A stretch of 64,000 nucleotides of DNA, from positions 3,869,501-3,933,500 of the forward strand of contig NC_135371.1 of the NCBI RefSeq assembly GCF_049243985.1, given 5' to 3'. A program made the position numbers and the translations under genes. Below are positions 32,161-43,873 of this stretch, one piece after another. A model generated the notes under the pieces. The model had not been told where the DNA came from, searched no databases, and saw only the letters and a list, made by a program, of their open reading frames with translations. Position 1 is the stretch's first letter; every line of letters starts with the position of its first letter. The DNA comes from Paroedura picta. Lineage: Eukaryota; Chordata; Lepidosauria; Squamata; Gekkonidae.

Positions 32161-32240
32161 GACCCATTACAGTCCCGATTCCAGCCTGGCAATGGAGGCC
32201 TGTCCAGCTAGAAGGCCTGTCCACACTTTATTCTGTAAAG

Positions 32241-32358
32241 CAGGGGTTGTGGTCCTCCAGATGTCCATGGACTACAATTCCCTTGAGCCCCTGCCAGCGT
32301 TTGCTCATGGGAATTGTAGTCCCTGGACATCTGGAGGACCACAGGTTGACTACCCCTG
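32241..32358. mobile_element. Palindromic hAT-type MITE
   Basis: Perfect target duplication CTGTAAAG (32233-32240 and 32359-32366); the cleanest example of this insertion. Confidence 0.85.
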
Positions 32359-32658
32359 CTGTAAAGGAAGGTGAATAGGTCTTGGAATGGGTCTTTTTCG
32401 AGGGCGATTGGGAGAGGTGGGGAAGGTGTCTCACCAGTTGGAGGAGAACCCAATACAAGAGGATAGTGGATGCAAGGCTGTTATCCAGAGCTGTCAAAAA
32501 TAGGATGTTCCGCCCCTCTGATTCCCAGAAATCATTTCCAGGATCTGTCCATAGATAGTGACTCTGGACCACAGGAACAAGGGCTGTTTTCCCAGCCCCC
32601 CGGAGCTTAGGGGATATTTCGCAGGCCCCTGCAGACGAGAGGGAGAAAACCCCCTCAC

Positions 32659-33081
32659 CTGCTCTGCCTGCCTCTTCTCCTCCGCCTGGCTCAGGAGGAA
32701 GCCTTCGGCCAGGGCCACCGCCTGGGAACTGCTCTCCGGCCCGCATCCTCTCACCCAGCCCTGCATCTCCGGGGGCAGGAGGGCCAGGAACTGCTCCAGG
32801 ATCACCAGGTCCAGGATCTGCTGCTTGGTGTGCCTCCCCGGCTTCAGCCAGCGGCTGCAGAGTCTGTGGAGCCGGCTGCAAACCTCTCGGGGCCCCTCGG
32901 CCTCCTGGTAGCGGAATTCCCGGAAGCGTCTGCGATATTCCTCTGAGCTCACAGTGGCCGAATGCAGGATCCCTGGCTCAGCTCTTTCCCAGAATTCAAC
33001 CCCACTCCCAGCTTGGATGGGAGCAGGGCTTTTGCTTGCTGTCTGGCCAATCCCAGGTCCTCCTGGGTCCTCTTCTGCCAT
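32659..33081 (-). CDS. Unit 4 SCAN-domain exon, orphan
   Basis: An intact SCAN exon from the conserved Met at 33081 ([13 protein letters not shown]) through [31 protein letters not shown] and [11 protein letters not shown] to AEQ and the GTGAGG donor, phase 0. The intron just after the donor carries a deletion of about 220 bp relative to units 3, 5 and 6, which leaves the donor itself untouched. There is no linker, KRAB or zinc-finger exon of its own: the unit is fused at about 31445 to the spacer of unit 3. A transcript could read on and splice into unit 3 exons, or end as a SCAN-only protein. SCAN-only proteins are known in vertebrates as dimerisation modulators, but that role here is inference. 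Confidence 0.83.
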
Positions 33082-33444
33082 CTCCTTCCCCTTCTCTTGG
33101 GTCACCGCAGACTGTGAAAAGGTCCCTTTTTTCCCTTGGCTGTGAAGAGAGGCTTCTCACTGGGGGAGGGGGACAGAGAGAGGCAGACAGAATTTTATAA
33201 AACCATTTTTAACAAATCCCTGAATATCACAAAACTTTATATGCTCAGGAGATGACAGAGAATTGTCCTGGTGCATCAGGACAGAAATGCTTCTTGTGGT
33301 TTGTCATTTTGTCATATTGCAAACGCAGCTCTTCTGAGTATGCCTCTTTGTCTGTTTTTTTTGTAAGGCAGCCTTTCTCAACTTTTTTACTTTATTACAG
33401 AAATGGCAATATTGTGCCCCATGCGTGGGACTCCCTGGTGTGTC
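33082..33444. other. Intron 1 of unit 4
   Basis: Near copy of the unit 3 and unit 5 intron. No feature beyond the GCAGCCTTTCTCAAC remnant. Confidence 0.45.
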
Positions 33445-34175
33445 TACGGTGCTGACCCCGCGATCCCCACAAAGAGACCCCTGCCCGCATCCCATTTGCC
33501 CCTCCCGACCTCCTGCCTCATGGGAGGAGGCGTGGCCAGACCAGCATGCCCCGCCCCTCTCGGCCTGTCCCTCCCAACAACCCTGCGAGGCAGGCCAGGC
33601 GGACAGGGGGGGCTTTCTCGCCCGCGCCCTGCAAGGCTTCTCTCCACTGGTCCCTTCTGGCCCCTCCCCGCCTCCCCCGTCGCTCGGGCCCCCGAGACCC
33701 TCTTTCCAGCCCCCCCTCCCCTCCCCTCCCCTCCGCCTTACCTTCCTGGCAAGCCCCCTCCCCCCCCCCGGTCCCCCGGCCAGATGCCGTCCTGCCCCGC
33801 CGGAAGCGGAAGTGCCCCCTGGGCGGAAGAGCCGCTCTTGCACGCCGCTCGCTCCCCTTAACCCTGTCCGCGCCGGACCCCCAGGCACCAGGCCGCCCCC
33901 GCCCCCCGCCCCATGGCTCTCCTCGGGAGGGAGGGAGGGAGGGGCGGGCAGGAGGCCTCCCTGCGGGGCGGGTGTGCGGGCGGAGGGCTCCCTCCCCCGG
34001 GACGGAGGGCTGGTCCGCCTCCCTGGCCCGGAGCGCGAAGGAAGGAAGGAGCCCGGAGACCTCCCGCCCTCGCAGCTCTCCCGCGGGAAGGGGGACTCTT
34101 GGCCTCCCGACGTCGCCAGGGCTTCTCCCGCCAGGAGTTGGCACCCGCTGACTGGGAGCAACCTGTGTGTGGGGG
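33445..34175 (-). promoter_or_regulatory. CpG-island promoter and noncoding exon 1, unit 4
   Basis: Exon-1 donor GTAAGGCGG, exon end 33742; ETS pair at about 33800-33815. It is as well preserved as the promoters of complete units, although the gene behind it has only a SCAN exon. Confidence 0.62.
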
Positions 34176-34184
34176 GGGACGTTA

Positions 34185-34480
34185 TTGGGGTTGTTCTTAT
34201 TGGATTTCTAACCCGCCACTCCCCTGAGGCTCCCCTGTGGCAACACGTAAAACCCCCATAAGCTCCCGAATACACAAAACACCTAAGAACAATCCCCCCC
34301 ACCCCACCTATCCGGGAAACCAGCGGTCGCTGCTGATGTATTTTATTTATTTTATTTATAATTGGATTTATATACCGCCGTTTGCCCAAAGGTCTCACGG
34401 CGGTTCACAATAAAATATAAAATCAAAGTAAAATCACATAAAACCCCATAAATACCCCATTATTACAATAAAAGATGGCA
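34185..34480. repeat. Squamate-type 'tatataccgcc' repeat
   Basis: Copy of 4330-4615. Confidence 0.5.
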
Positions 34481-34609
34481 TTCTATTCTCTAACTTTCCC
34501 CGCTTGTTCAGAGGGAGGTCGGGCGTTAATCCTGCAAGAGAGAGAGGAGAGGAAGGCTGGCCGATGGATGAGGGATCTTGGAGGGAACCCGGGCTCTGCC
34601 CCGGCCTCA

Positions 34610-34745
34610 ACCCGAAGCCTGGCGGAAGAGCTCCGTTTTGCAGGCCCCGCGGAAGGATGTCAAATCCTGCAGGGCCCGCAGCTCCTCCTCCGGGAGCTCA
34701 TTCCACCAGGCGGGGCCCAGGACCGAAAAGGCCTGGGGGGGGGTA
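34610..34745 (-). repeat. CR1-clade LINE tail fragment (reverse)
   Basis: Copy of 4735-4875, reading WNELPEEELRALQDL on the minus strand. Confidence 0.6.
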
Positions 34746-34794
34746 GCTGAGGGGCTTGGCCCCCCCCTCAAACAGTGCCAAGTCAAATGGAGGG

Positions 34795-36640
34795 ACTCGG
34801 GTGCAATGGCAGCTGAAGCACAAGCTGCCCTACCCCACTGCTGGCAAAAGCAGCCAAACTCCCACCCTGCAGGAAATAAAGCCCTCCATGTCTGCCACTG
34901 CTCCACCCCGGAGGAAACCCGGAAAAGGCGCCTGTTTAGTTTTTTTGTTTTTTTAATGATTTTTATTTTTATTTTCCAGAATTAAAGATAGTGAAATACA
35001 TGCAATCTACATTGTTAGCACAGAAAAAAGAAGGGTTATGCTCTTCACTTAATACATTTAGTTCCCCGTTTCAATCCCTTTTGTATTATTAGCCTAAATA
35101 GTTCAGGTAAGGGCCCCATCGTTCTGGAAAGGCCTCTTCTGTTCTTCCGTTAACTATTAGTGTCAGTTTAGCCATCTTGGCAAAGTCAGCTAGTTTATTC
35201 AGCCAATCTTCTATCGAGGGTAGTTCTTGCGTTTTCCATTTTTTGGCCAATTCTAGTCTTGCTGCCGTCGTCGCATAGAAGAAAAAACTGTGTATGGGTT
35301 GGGAGGCACTGCGGAGGAACACTTAATAACATAGCTTCAGCTTTCATAGGATATCTAAGACCCCACATTTTCTGCATAATAATATGTATTTTTGCCCAAA
35401 ACTTATAAACTTTTTCACATCTCCACCACATATGAAAAAAAGAGCCTACTTTATCATCACATTTCCAACATTTGTTATTACAATTTTTGGCAATTTTAGC
35501 GATCACTTTTGGTGTTACATACCATCTATAAAACATTTTATACCAATTTTCTTTAAGTATTTGACTATTAGTGTACTTTGGTATTCTAGACCATACTAAC
35601 TCCCATTGTTCCATTGTCACATTAGTCTCAATATTTTGCATCCATTTGATCATACATGGCTTAACCCGTTCCATTTCTGTCTCATACCTTAATAACAATT
35701 TATATATTTGGTCCTGTAAATGTGGTTTATCTTGGATTACTAAGTTTTTAAACTCTGGTATTGGAGCCTCTAGATTTAACGGTTGCTGAAACTCTGCTTT
35801 GAATCTAGATATTAGTTGGTTGTACTCTAACCATTGAATTTCTACTCCTTCTTTCTTTATTGTTTGTATATCCTTGAACTTGCCGGTCTTTGATATTAAG
35901 TCTTTGTACTGGAGACAAGTCAACCTTTTCTGTTGAGCTTTCCCAAAGTATGCCTCAATTGGCGATTTCAATATTGATGGTGCTGGGGATAGTCTCTTAT
36001 TATATCTTGACCATACATTCAAGAGCCCACTAGTCCAGGTGTTTGCTACTGCTTTTTGTTTTTGTTTTCCTGCTGGCCATAGTCTTTCATGGAAGCTATT
36101 ACCCAAGGTTTTTCTTTCAAATACCAATTCTCTTGAGTGCGGTTCCCGAATCCAGTCCACTATGTATGTAAGTGCTGCTGCGTCTTTGTATAGTTTTAGA
36201 TTAGGAACACCTTGGCCTCCTCTCTCCTTCACATCTTGAAGTATTTTAAAAGCAACTCTTGGCCTTTTTCCACTCCAGATAAATTTGTTGATCACTGATT
36301 GCCATTTTCTTAGCGTTTTCTCCTGGATCACTATTGGTAACATTTGGAACAAAAAGTTAAATTTGGGCAACAAGTTCATCTTGACCGTGGCCATTCGAGC
36401 CGACCAGGACAGTTTTGACTCGTTCCATCTTTTGATATCCAGTTGCATAGTCTTCCATAGTCTTTCATAGTTACCAGTGAAGAGTTCTTGGAAGTCTGAA
36501 AAGGCGCCTGTTTTGGACTGTGTGGCCCAGGTGGTTGGTTTGAGTATGATGAGAGAAGCAGCTGTCCCCACCATCCGGAAGAAACACATCAACAGCGGCT
36601 GTGACAAAATGGGCATATTGCAATCTAAACAATGTGTGTT
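34795..36640 (+). repeat. R270 copy split by an L1
   Basis: R270 at 34795-34937 and 36499-36640, with the L1 between. Confidence 0.6.
34938..36498 (-). mobile_element. 5'-truncated L1, duplicate of the one at 16790
   Basis: Same 1,561-bp ORF2 end, same insertion point and perfect target duplication AAAAGGCGCCTGTTT (34923-34937 and 36499-36513). By eye I count about eight base differences from the unit 2 copy, so the two arose by duplication of the spacer and not by two insertions. The long frame stays open through NKCWKCDDKVGSFFHMWW; the terminal frame change is shared. Confidence 0.9.
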
Positions 36641-36719
36641 CTTGTTCATGTCTTGTGAATCTCAAAAATCTGAAGTTTAGTCTATGCAGCTGGCTTTCCA
36701 GGCAGGTGCCTGGACGTTG

Positions 36720-36955
36720 TAGCCCTGATAAAGCTGTTCTGACAGAGCACTTCTACCCGGCCTCTCACATACCTCACAGTGTTGTTTCCTTCCTGGTAGG
36801 GAAAAGTGGCATATAAGACGTTGAGACTCCTGGTAGGGAAAAGTGGCATATAAGAACCAGGTCTTCTTCTTCTAACAGAACTTAAAACAGTTCTGTAGGG
36901 CCTGCAGAATGGAGCTCTCCTGCCAGGCTCTTGGATCAAGACCTCCTGCAGCCCG
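36720..36955 (+). repeat. Sauria-SINE tail and CR1 tail snippet
   Basis: As in unit 1, then an abrupt join at GCAGCCCGGGAAAAAGGG (about 36955). The long CR1 fragment present at 6120 and 19430 has been deleted here. Confidence 0.5.
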
Positions 36956-37220
36956 GGAAAAAGGGAAACAAAAGGCAAAGAGCAAAAGGGGTAGCCAGAA
37001 AGCAGCCCCGGTTCTTAAAGGGTAGAAAATCATTCATACACACAGGTATTAATTATACATGTTTCTTTTTTATATTTCGTTCAGCTTTTGAAGAAACCTG
37101 AGCGCAGACTTCAACTCCACAGCATGAGCCCCTTTCCTGACGTCTTCTCACTGGATTTCTGAGGGGAATTGCGGGGCTGGAAGAGGTTCTCCACTGTGAC
37201 TGGCCTCCATGAACATCGCC

Positions 37221-37544
37221 TTATAAACATCTGCTCATAATGGACAGGCAGCAATGCGTCTCTCTAGGTGGGACCACGGATTTCTTTGAAAGCAGGTGGT
37301 AGCCTAACAAGGGGGCCAGCCTCTTCAGTTCTGTTACCCAACGTCTCTCCTTAAACGCTTGTGAATTAAGGATGCCGGCCGGTGGCAGCAAGTGTTTCCT
37401 CCCAGTTGCACAGAGGCTGCAGATACGGGGAACCCTCAACTTGGCTATTTCCTCCCAGGATTCGGGAAAAGAAATGTCTTTGCCGGTTTTCATGTCAGAA
37501 AGAGTTAGATTGGCATGGCGAGTTTCACAGAGGAGAGGAACCAC
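37221..37544 (-). other. Conserved unrecognised 107-codon frame, copy 3
   Basis: Begins MVPLLCETRHANLTLSDMK; the rest matches the unit 1 copy almost exactly. Confidence 0.3.
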
Positions 37545-37604
37545 TGAAAAGTCCCTCCTGTGTTTAACTACTTCATGAGCTTTTCTAGAAGACCCTCCGC
37601 TGCA

Positions 37605-37805
37605 GGTCCAGCATGGGTCAGAGGCTTAGAGTAGTGAACGCTCATTTAGAGACTTGGGTTTGACTCCAAACTCCTCCACACGCAGCCAGCTGGAGAACTT
37701 TGGGCTAGTCACAGTTCAATCAGAGTGGTTCTCTGCAAGCTCTCTCATCCCCACCTGCCTCACAGGGTGTCTGTTGTGGGGTGAGGCAAGGAAAGGTATT
37801 TAAAA
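37605..37805 (+). repeat. Sauria-type SINE, 5' part
   Basis: Copy of 20785-20985. Confidence 0.6.
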
Positions 37806-37904
37806 AAACACCTCAGCTTCAATAGGAATGTTTCCCTCTTCTATGGATTATCTGAAGGACATGAAAATCGGATCTGTGCCTCAGCCTCTGGTCACACACT
37901 GATG

Positions 37905-38030
37905 ATTTATATATTTATTTATTATCAATCAGATGTATTGCTCGCCACTCTCGGACGACTTGTGGTGGGTTACAAGATGTCCCAATAAAAGCCCATCAAA
38001 ACCCATTAATAATTGGACAATCGAAATGCA
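37905..38030. repeat. A/T-rich repeat with GCTCGCCACTCT core
   Basis: Copy of 21080-21210. About 120 bp of otherwise unrecognised sequence that follows (38065-38170) is absent from unit 2. Confidence 0.4.
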
Positions 38031-38264
38031 GCAGGCTTCAAAACTTGTAGAACCGTGGTGGTCAGGAGGTTGGTCCAGGATAAGAGACATGAGCTGATCT
38101 TAAATTGCCTTCCACCAGCACAGCCCATCCCTGCTTCCTCTTGAAGGACTTCAAAGGTCACCCTGTCAGAATCCAAGCATTTTCAGCATTTCCTCTAAGA
38201 TGTGGAAGATCTTCTGTGAAGACTCAACCATTCTACAAGGTTATATACTGTGAATTCTTTATAA

Positions 38265-38400
38265 CACGGGTAGTCAACCTGTGATCCTCCAGATGTTTGT
38301 GGACTACAATTCCCAGGAGCCCCTGCCAGCATTTGCTGGCAGGGGCTCTTGGGAATTGTATTCTACAAACATCTGGAGGACCACAGGTTGACTACCCCTG
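38265..38400. mobile_element. Palindromic hAT-type MITE
   Basis: Target duplication CTTTATAA (38257-38264) and CTTTATAG (38401-38408). Same insertion as 21333. Confidence 0.82.
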
Positions 38401-38419
38401 CTTTATAGTGTCTGTTGTG

Positions 38420-39358
38420 GCCTTTTAGTTGTGAAATAAGATTAAAACACACATCACCGGCTGAACCGTTGCATTGTTTCTCCTTGTGTAGGCGCTTAGA
38501 TGGTATAAACGATTTCCATGCTGGGTAAAAGGCCACACTCTGAGCATTCAAAAGATTTTTCCCTTTCTTGCATTCTCTAATGCTGTTCAAGACTGCTACA
38601 GTAGGGTTATGTGCGGCAGCGGCCGAACCAGCAATTCCAGGCAGACGCAGCCAGCACCATGCACGGGGGGGAGGCGAGGCTGGATGATTCCCACTGTCAG
38701 GTAGGGAGTTCATAGTCTGAGGAAGAGTGCTTGCCCTCAAAAGCTCACACCTTGAATAAATCTTTGCTGGTCTTAAAGGTGCCACTGGACTCTGGTTTTA
38801 TTGTGTTTCCTCACTCTGGGTATTCAAATGGTCATGCCCTGCGTGAGTTCTCTGATGGACTTCTACTTGCATCTCTGATCATCGAAAGGTTTCTCCCCTG
38901 CGTGGGTTTTCAGATGGTACTGAACACCTCTGCTCTGAACCTCTTTCCACCGGCTGAGCATTCAGAAGGCTTCTCCCGTGTATGGTCTCTGATACAGCTG
39001 AAGACTGTTGCTCTGAATGAATCTTTTCCCAGTCTTAGGATTCAAAGGCCTTCTCCCTTGTGAGTTCCCAGATGTTTCTGAAGACGGATACTCTGTTTGA
39101 AGCTCTTTCTACACTCAGCATTCAAAAGACTTCTCCCCCTGGTTGACCTTTTAGATGGTATTGAAGACTGCTACATTTAGGGAATGAGACTGAAGACTGA
39201 AAAAGTTTCTCCCCTGTGTGAGTTATTTGATACCTATGAAGATGGGAACTCATAATGAATCCCTTTCCACAGGCTGAGCATTCCAAATCCTTATGTGGGG
39301 TTTCAGATGGCATTGAAGATGCTTGCTCCAACAGAATCCCTTCCCACACCATGAGTGT
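38420..39358 (-). pseudogene. Fossil zinc fingers and 3' region of unit 5
   Basis: Decayed finger sequence after the THTVETPL stop, including ECSACGKGFIMSSHLHRYQ near 39230-39290. AATAAA on the minus strand at 38797-38802 is a possible poly(A) signal. Confidence 0.6.
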
Positions 39359-41980
39359 TCAGAGCGGTGTTTCCACTGTGTGTGTTTTCAGATGGTATTG
39401 AAGACCTTTGTTACGACGGAATCTCTTCCCACACTCTGAGCATTCAAAAGGCTTCTCCCCTGTGTGTGTTTTCAGATGGTATTGAAGACCATTGTTCTGA
39501 CGGAATCTCTTCCCACACTCTGAGCATTCAAAAGGCTTCTCCCCTGTGTGGGTTTTCAGATGGTATTGAAGACCATTGCTCTGACGAAATCTCTTTCCAC
39601 ACTGAGCATTCAAAAGGCTTCTCCTCTGTGTGGGTTTTTAGATGGTATTGAAGACCATTGTTCTGACGGAATCTCTTTCCACACTCTAAGCATTGAAAAG
39701 GCTTCTGCCCTGTGTGCGTTTTTAGATGGTATTGAAGAACACTGTTCTTACGGAATCTCTTTCCACACTCTGAGCATTCAAAAGGCTTCTCCCCTGTGTG
39801 TGTTTTCAGATGGTATTGAAGACCATTGTTCAGACAGAATCTCTTCCCACACTCTAAGCATTCAAAAGGCTTCTCCCCTGTGTGTGTTTTCAGATGGTAT
39901 TGAAGACCATTGTTCAGACGGAATCTCTTCCCACACTCTAAGCATTCAAAAGGCTTCTCCCCTGTGTGTGTTTTCAGATGGTATTGAAGACCATTGTTCT
40001 GACGGAATCTCTTCCCACACTCTAAGCATTCAAAAGGCTTCTCCCCTGTGTGTGTTTTCAGATGGTATTGAAGACCATTGTTCAGACAGAATCTCTTCCC
40101 ACACTCTAAGCATTCAAAAGGCTTATCCCCTATGTGTGTTTTCAGATGGTATTGAAGACCATTGTTCAGACAGAATCTCTTCCCACACTCTAAGCATTCA
40201 AAAGGCTTCTCCCCTGTGTGTGTTTTCAGATGGTATTGAAGACCATTGTTCAGACAGAATCTCTTCCCACACTCTAAGCATTCAAAAGGCTTCTCCCCTG
40301 TGTGTGTTTTCAGATGGTATTGAAGACCATTGTTCTGACGGAATCTCTTCCCACACTCTGAGCATTCAAAAGGCTTCTCCCCTGTGTGTGTTTTCAGATG
40401 GTATTGAAGACCATTGTTCAGACGGAATCTCTTCCCACACTCTAAGCATTCAAAAGGCTTCTCCCCTGTGTGTGTTTTCAGATGGTATTGAAGACCATTG
40501 TTCAGACAGAATCTCTTCCCACACTCTAAGCATTCAAAAGGCTTCTCCCCTGTGTGTGTTTTCAGATGGTATTGAAGACCATTGTTCTGACGGAATCTCT
40601 TTCCACATTCTGAGCATTCAAAAGGCTTCTCCCCTGTGTGCGTTTTTAGATGGTATTGAAGAACACTGTTCTTACGGAATCTCTTTCCACACTCTGAGCA
40701 TTCAAAAGGCTTCTCCCCTGTGTGTGTTTTCAGATGGTATTGAAGACCATTGCTCTGACGGAATCTCTTCCCACACTCTGAGCATTCAAAAGGCTTCTCC
40801 TCTGTGTGTGTTTTCAGATGGTATTGAAGACCATTGCTCTGACGGAATTTCTTCCCACACTCTGAGCATTCAAAAGGCTTCTCCCCTGTGTGTGTTTTCA
40901 GATGGTATTGAAGACCATTGCTCTGACGGAATCTCTTCCCACACTCTGAGCATTCAAAAGGCTTCTCCCCTGTGTGTGTTTTCAGATGGTATTGAAGACC
41001 ATTGCTCTGACGGAATCTCTTTCCACACTCTAAGCATTCAAAAGGCTTCTCCCCTGTGTGTGTTTTCAGATGGTATTTAAGACCATTGTTCTGACGGAAT
41101 CTCTTCCCGCACTCTGAGCATTCAAAAGGCTTCTCCCCTGTGTGGGTTTTCTGATGGTACTGAAGTCCGCGGCTCTGACGAAATGTCTTTCCACACTCTG
41201 AGCATTCAAAAGGCTTTTCTTCTGTGTGGGTTTTCAGATGGTATTGTAGACCATTGTTGTGACAGAATCTCTTTCCACACTGTGAGCATTCAAAAGGCTT
41301 CTCCCCTGTGTGGATTTTCAGATGGCATTTGAGACTTTTGCTCTGACGGTATCTCTTTCCACATTCTGAGCATTCAAATGGCTTCTCCCCTGTGTGCGTT
41401 TTTAGATGGTATTGAAGAACACTGTTCTGATGGAATCTCTTTCCACATTTTGAGCATTCAAAAGGCCGCTCCTCTGTGTGGGTTTTCAGGTGGTATTGAA
41501 GTTCGTTACTCTGACGGAATCTCTTTCCACAGTCTGAGGATGCAAAAGTCTTCTCCCCTGTGTGAATTCTCTTATGCTTTCGAAAATTATATCTGTGACG
41601 CAATCTCATTGCACAGTCTGAATATTCAAAAGGTTTCTCCCCTGTGTGGATTCTCAGATGGTCTTGAAGATGGCTACTGTCACCAAATCTCTTTCCACCC
41701 TCTGAGCCTTCAAAAGTTTTGTTTTTATTTTGGTGCACAGAGAGCTGTGCTCTATTTGTGAAGTACTTTCCACACTGAATGGATTTCATTGACTTTCTTG
41801 CTGTGTGTTGTAGAAAACGTGTATCACACTTTGTTTCAAATTGCTTCTCAACCATACATATGCTTTCCTTTCTCTTAGGTCTGCCTCGGATCCTGATGTT
41901 TTCTTTTAAGTCTTCCATGTTTAGTCTCCCTGGCGTTTGTTGATGAAATTCCTCACCCTCTTGATCCCGCTGGTCATCCA
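39359..41980 (-). CDS. Unit 5 zinc-finger exon, 22 intact fingers then a frameshift
   Basis: Acceptor CCATCAG, phase 1 entry as [16 protein letters not shown], then a full pre-finger region ([25 protein letters not shown]). Three degenerate fingers have lost zinc cysteines (EGSEGG, EYSDCA, ASSDCG), and 22 intact fingers follow. At about 39601 two bases are missing (CACACTGAGCATT for CACACTCTGAGCATT), so the open frame ends at 39528 with a foreign 17-residue tail. The original frame continues for three more fingers to THTVETPL and stop at 39359. Predicted contact residues (-1, 2, 3, 6) are monotonous: 9 fingers QNGY and 7 LNGY, with Gly at position 3 in 18 of 22. A 22-finger nuclear DNA-binding protein can still be made. 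Loss of the tail fingers is probably tolerated, but that is inference. Confidence 0.87.
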
Positions 41981-43746
41981 CTGATGGATAAAGAGAGAGA
42001 TCCTGTTAGCACCTGGGAGGGCTGGTAAAGCCCAAAGGCATTTATGTGGCTGTAGTAGGAAAGGAGTGACGGACTTTGACCTCGTTCAGCTTGGCTGATC
42101 TTCAGCACCACCACCTTTCCCCAGATTACCTCGTCCTCTCGAGAAATACAGGTAAGATCTAGTGCAGAAGGAGTTTTTGAGCCTCCAGATTTCAAATGTG
42201 GCTCAAAAGAAATCCCCCACGGCTATTCCTGGCCTGTTGCATTGGCAATACCTGGAAGAGTACAGCTCATTTGGGAACAAGATATGGTCTTGGGATGATC
42301 TTGAGGAACCTTCTAGCTTTTCCTTGCATGCAAGGCCATTGTCTCTCCCCAGCGTATTCTCTCTCGTACACCTGGCTTCTTCTCCAAGGAGAGAGAAAGA
42401 ACAATAAGCCAGGAAACTTATTCTGCAACAAAGCCAATCATCTAATACCAACTATTTGGCGTATTAGAGAAAACAGTTAGCATCTGTTTTTCTGTCCTGA
42501 GCTGCAGAAGCTGTCCTGTTAGTGATGCCTTATTTTCATTTAAGGGGTCAGCTTGACTTGTTGGGACTCTCCTCATGAACCCTCTGAACTGGGACAAGAG
42601 GAGTGACCCCGGGGGAACCAGGCTTGTGTTCTTGACAGGACCATTTCCAGATCCATTTGCAGAGTGGATGTTTGTAGTCCCAACCAAGGGTCTGTGTGTG
42701 TGTGTGTGTGTGTGACAAAAGAAGAGTTGGGCTTTATAACCCTCTTTTCACTGGCTGAAAGAGTCTCAAAGCAGCTTACAATCCCCCTCCCTTCTTATCC
42801 CCACAACAGACACCTTGAGAGGTAGGTGGGGCTGAGAGAGCTTTGAGGTGACTACTCTGGGAGAACAGCTCTATCAGAACTGTGACTGGCCAAATGCCAC
42901 CCTACTGGCTGAGTGGATGAGCCAGATTAGAGGCCTCCGCTCTCAACAGATACATCAGATTGGCTCTCTGGCAAGAGAGAAATGAGGATCTGTCCCCTTG
43001 CATCCAACACCAAGTATTTCCTGCATTCAATAAATATTAGCTTGTTTTTCTGTTTCTGAGCTGCTGAAACTATCCTGTTTAGTGACACCTTATTTTCTAT
43101 GCAGGGGACTGGATCACTGTTGTGCAGTCTCCTCCTGAACCCACTCAACTAGATTCTGCTCCCGTGAAAAGAAGAGTGATCTCAGGGAACTCAGGCTGGT
43201 GTTTGTGACAGTATCATTTCCGGATCACAGGTTGTGCGAGTGTTTGTGACCGCATATGGTGCGAAGGGTATGTGGGAAAAGCTGGCAACAGAGGAATGGG
43301 AACCTGGTCCCCTCCATGGGCTTCCTGAGGGCCTCATTCCCTTTTCTCCAGGCCAGAGCACCTTCTCTAGCTTGGCGGATGGCTCCGACCCTGGCCTCAG
43401 TTGCCCCTGGGCAAGAGCAGACCCAGGAAGCCGCCTTCGACTAGATCCAACCCCTGGTCCCTTGGAGTCAGTCTGGCCTCCTCAGTCCACCATCAGATCT
43501 CTAAGTTCTCCGGCAGGGGCCTTTCCCTTCAATGCCTAGGTTTTTTTTTAACCCTTTTAACTGGAGAAGCTGGGGATTGAACCTGGGACCGTCTGCATGC
43601 CAGGAACAGGCACTGCCAGGGAGCAGGAGCCCTTCCACAAGTAATAAGACCAGCCGCAAAATGCTGTCTTTCTCTTAAATATATTGCTTCATGTCTCACC
43701 ACAATGACGGCAATTTGCCCCTTTGACTCCTAGGAAAGGTCCTTAC
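41981..43746. other. Intron 4 of unit 5
   Basis: Sauria-type SINE at about 42715-42945 (minus), flanked by the tandem segments 42480-42680 and 43038-43240; a (TG)n microsatellite at 42692-42713. No exon. Confidence 0.5.
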
Positions 43747-43873
43747 CCAGAAGGGCCACACTCTCACAGTTCTCCAGCATGACTTCCCTGTGCAGAGCTC
43801 TCTGGCCCGGATCCAGCAGGGCCCATTCTGCCTCGGAGAAGGAGACGTATACGTCCTCAAAGGAGAAGGGAGG
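43747..43873 (-). CDS. Unit 5 KRAB A-box exon
   Basis: 127 bp, phase 0 to 1, acceptor CCTTTCAG, donor GG before GTAAGG. Reads [17 protein letters not shown] and ends [12 protein letters not shown] plus one base. DV, EW and MLEN are kept. The residue after MLEN is Cys, as in unit 6 (Trp in unit 3, Tyr in unit 2). It joins the zinc-finger exon in frame through a G-TG Val codon. No KRAB-B box is seen. Confidence 0.87.

Noticed and set aside
39548-41080. Plus-strand open frame of 510 codons across the unit 5 fingers, and shorter ones in units 3 and 6
   Set aside because: It is the antisense of the 84-bp finger repeat. Because 84 is a multiple of 3, one antisense frame stays open through identical units. 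It has no domain, and the minus strand carries the C2H2 code and splice sites.
42686-42718. TG-rich tract considered as a CRISPR-like or telomeric array
   Set aside because: It is a simple (TG)n microsatellite with no spacers or unit structure.
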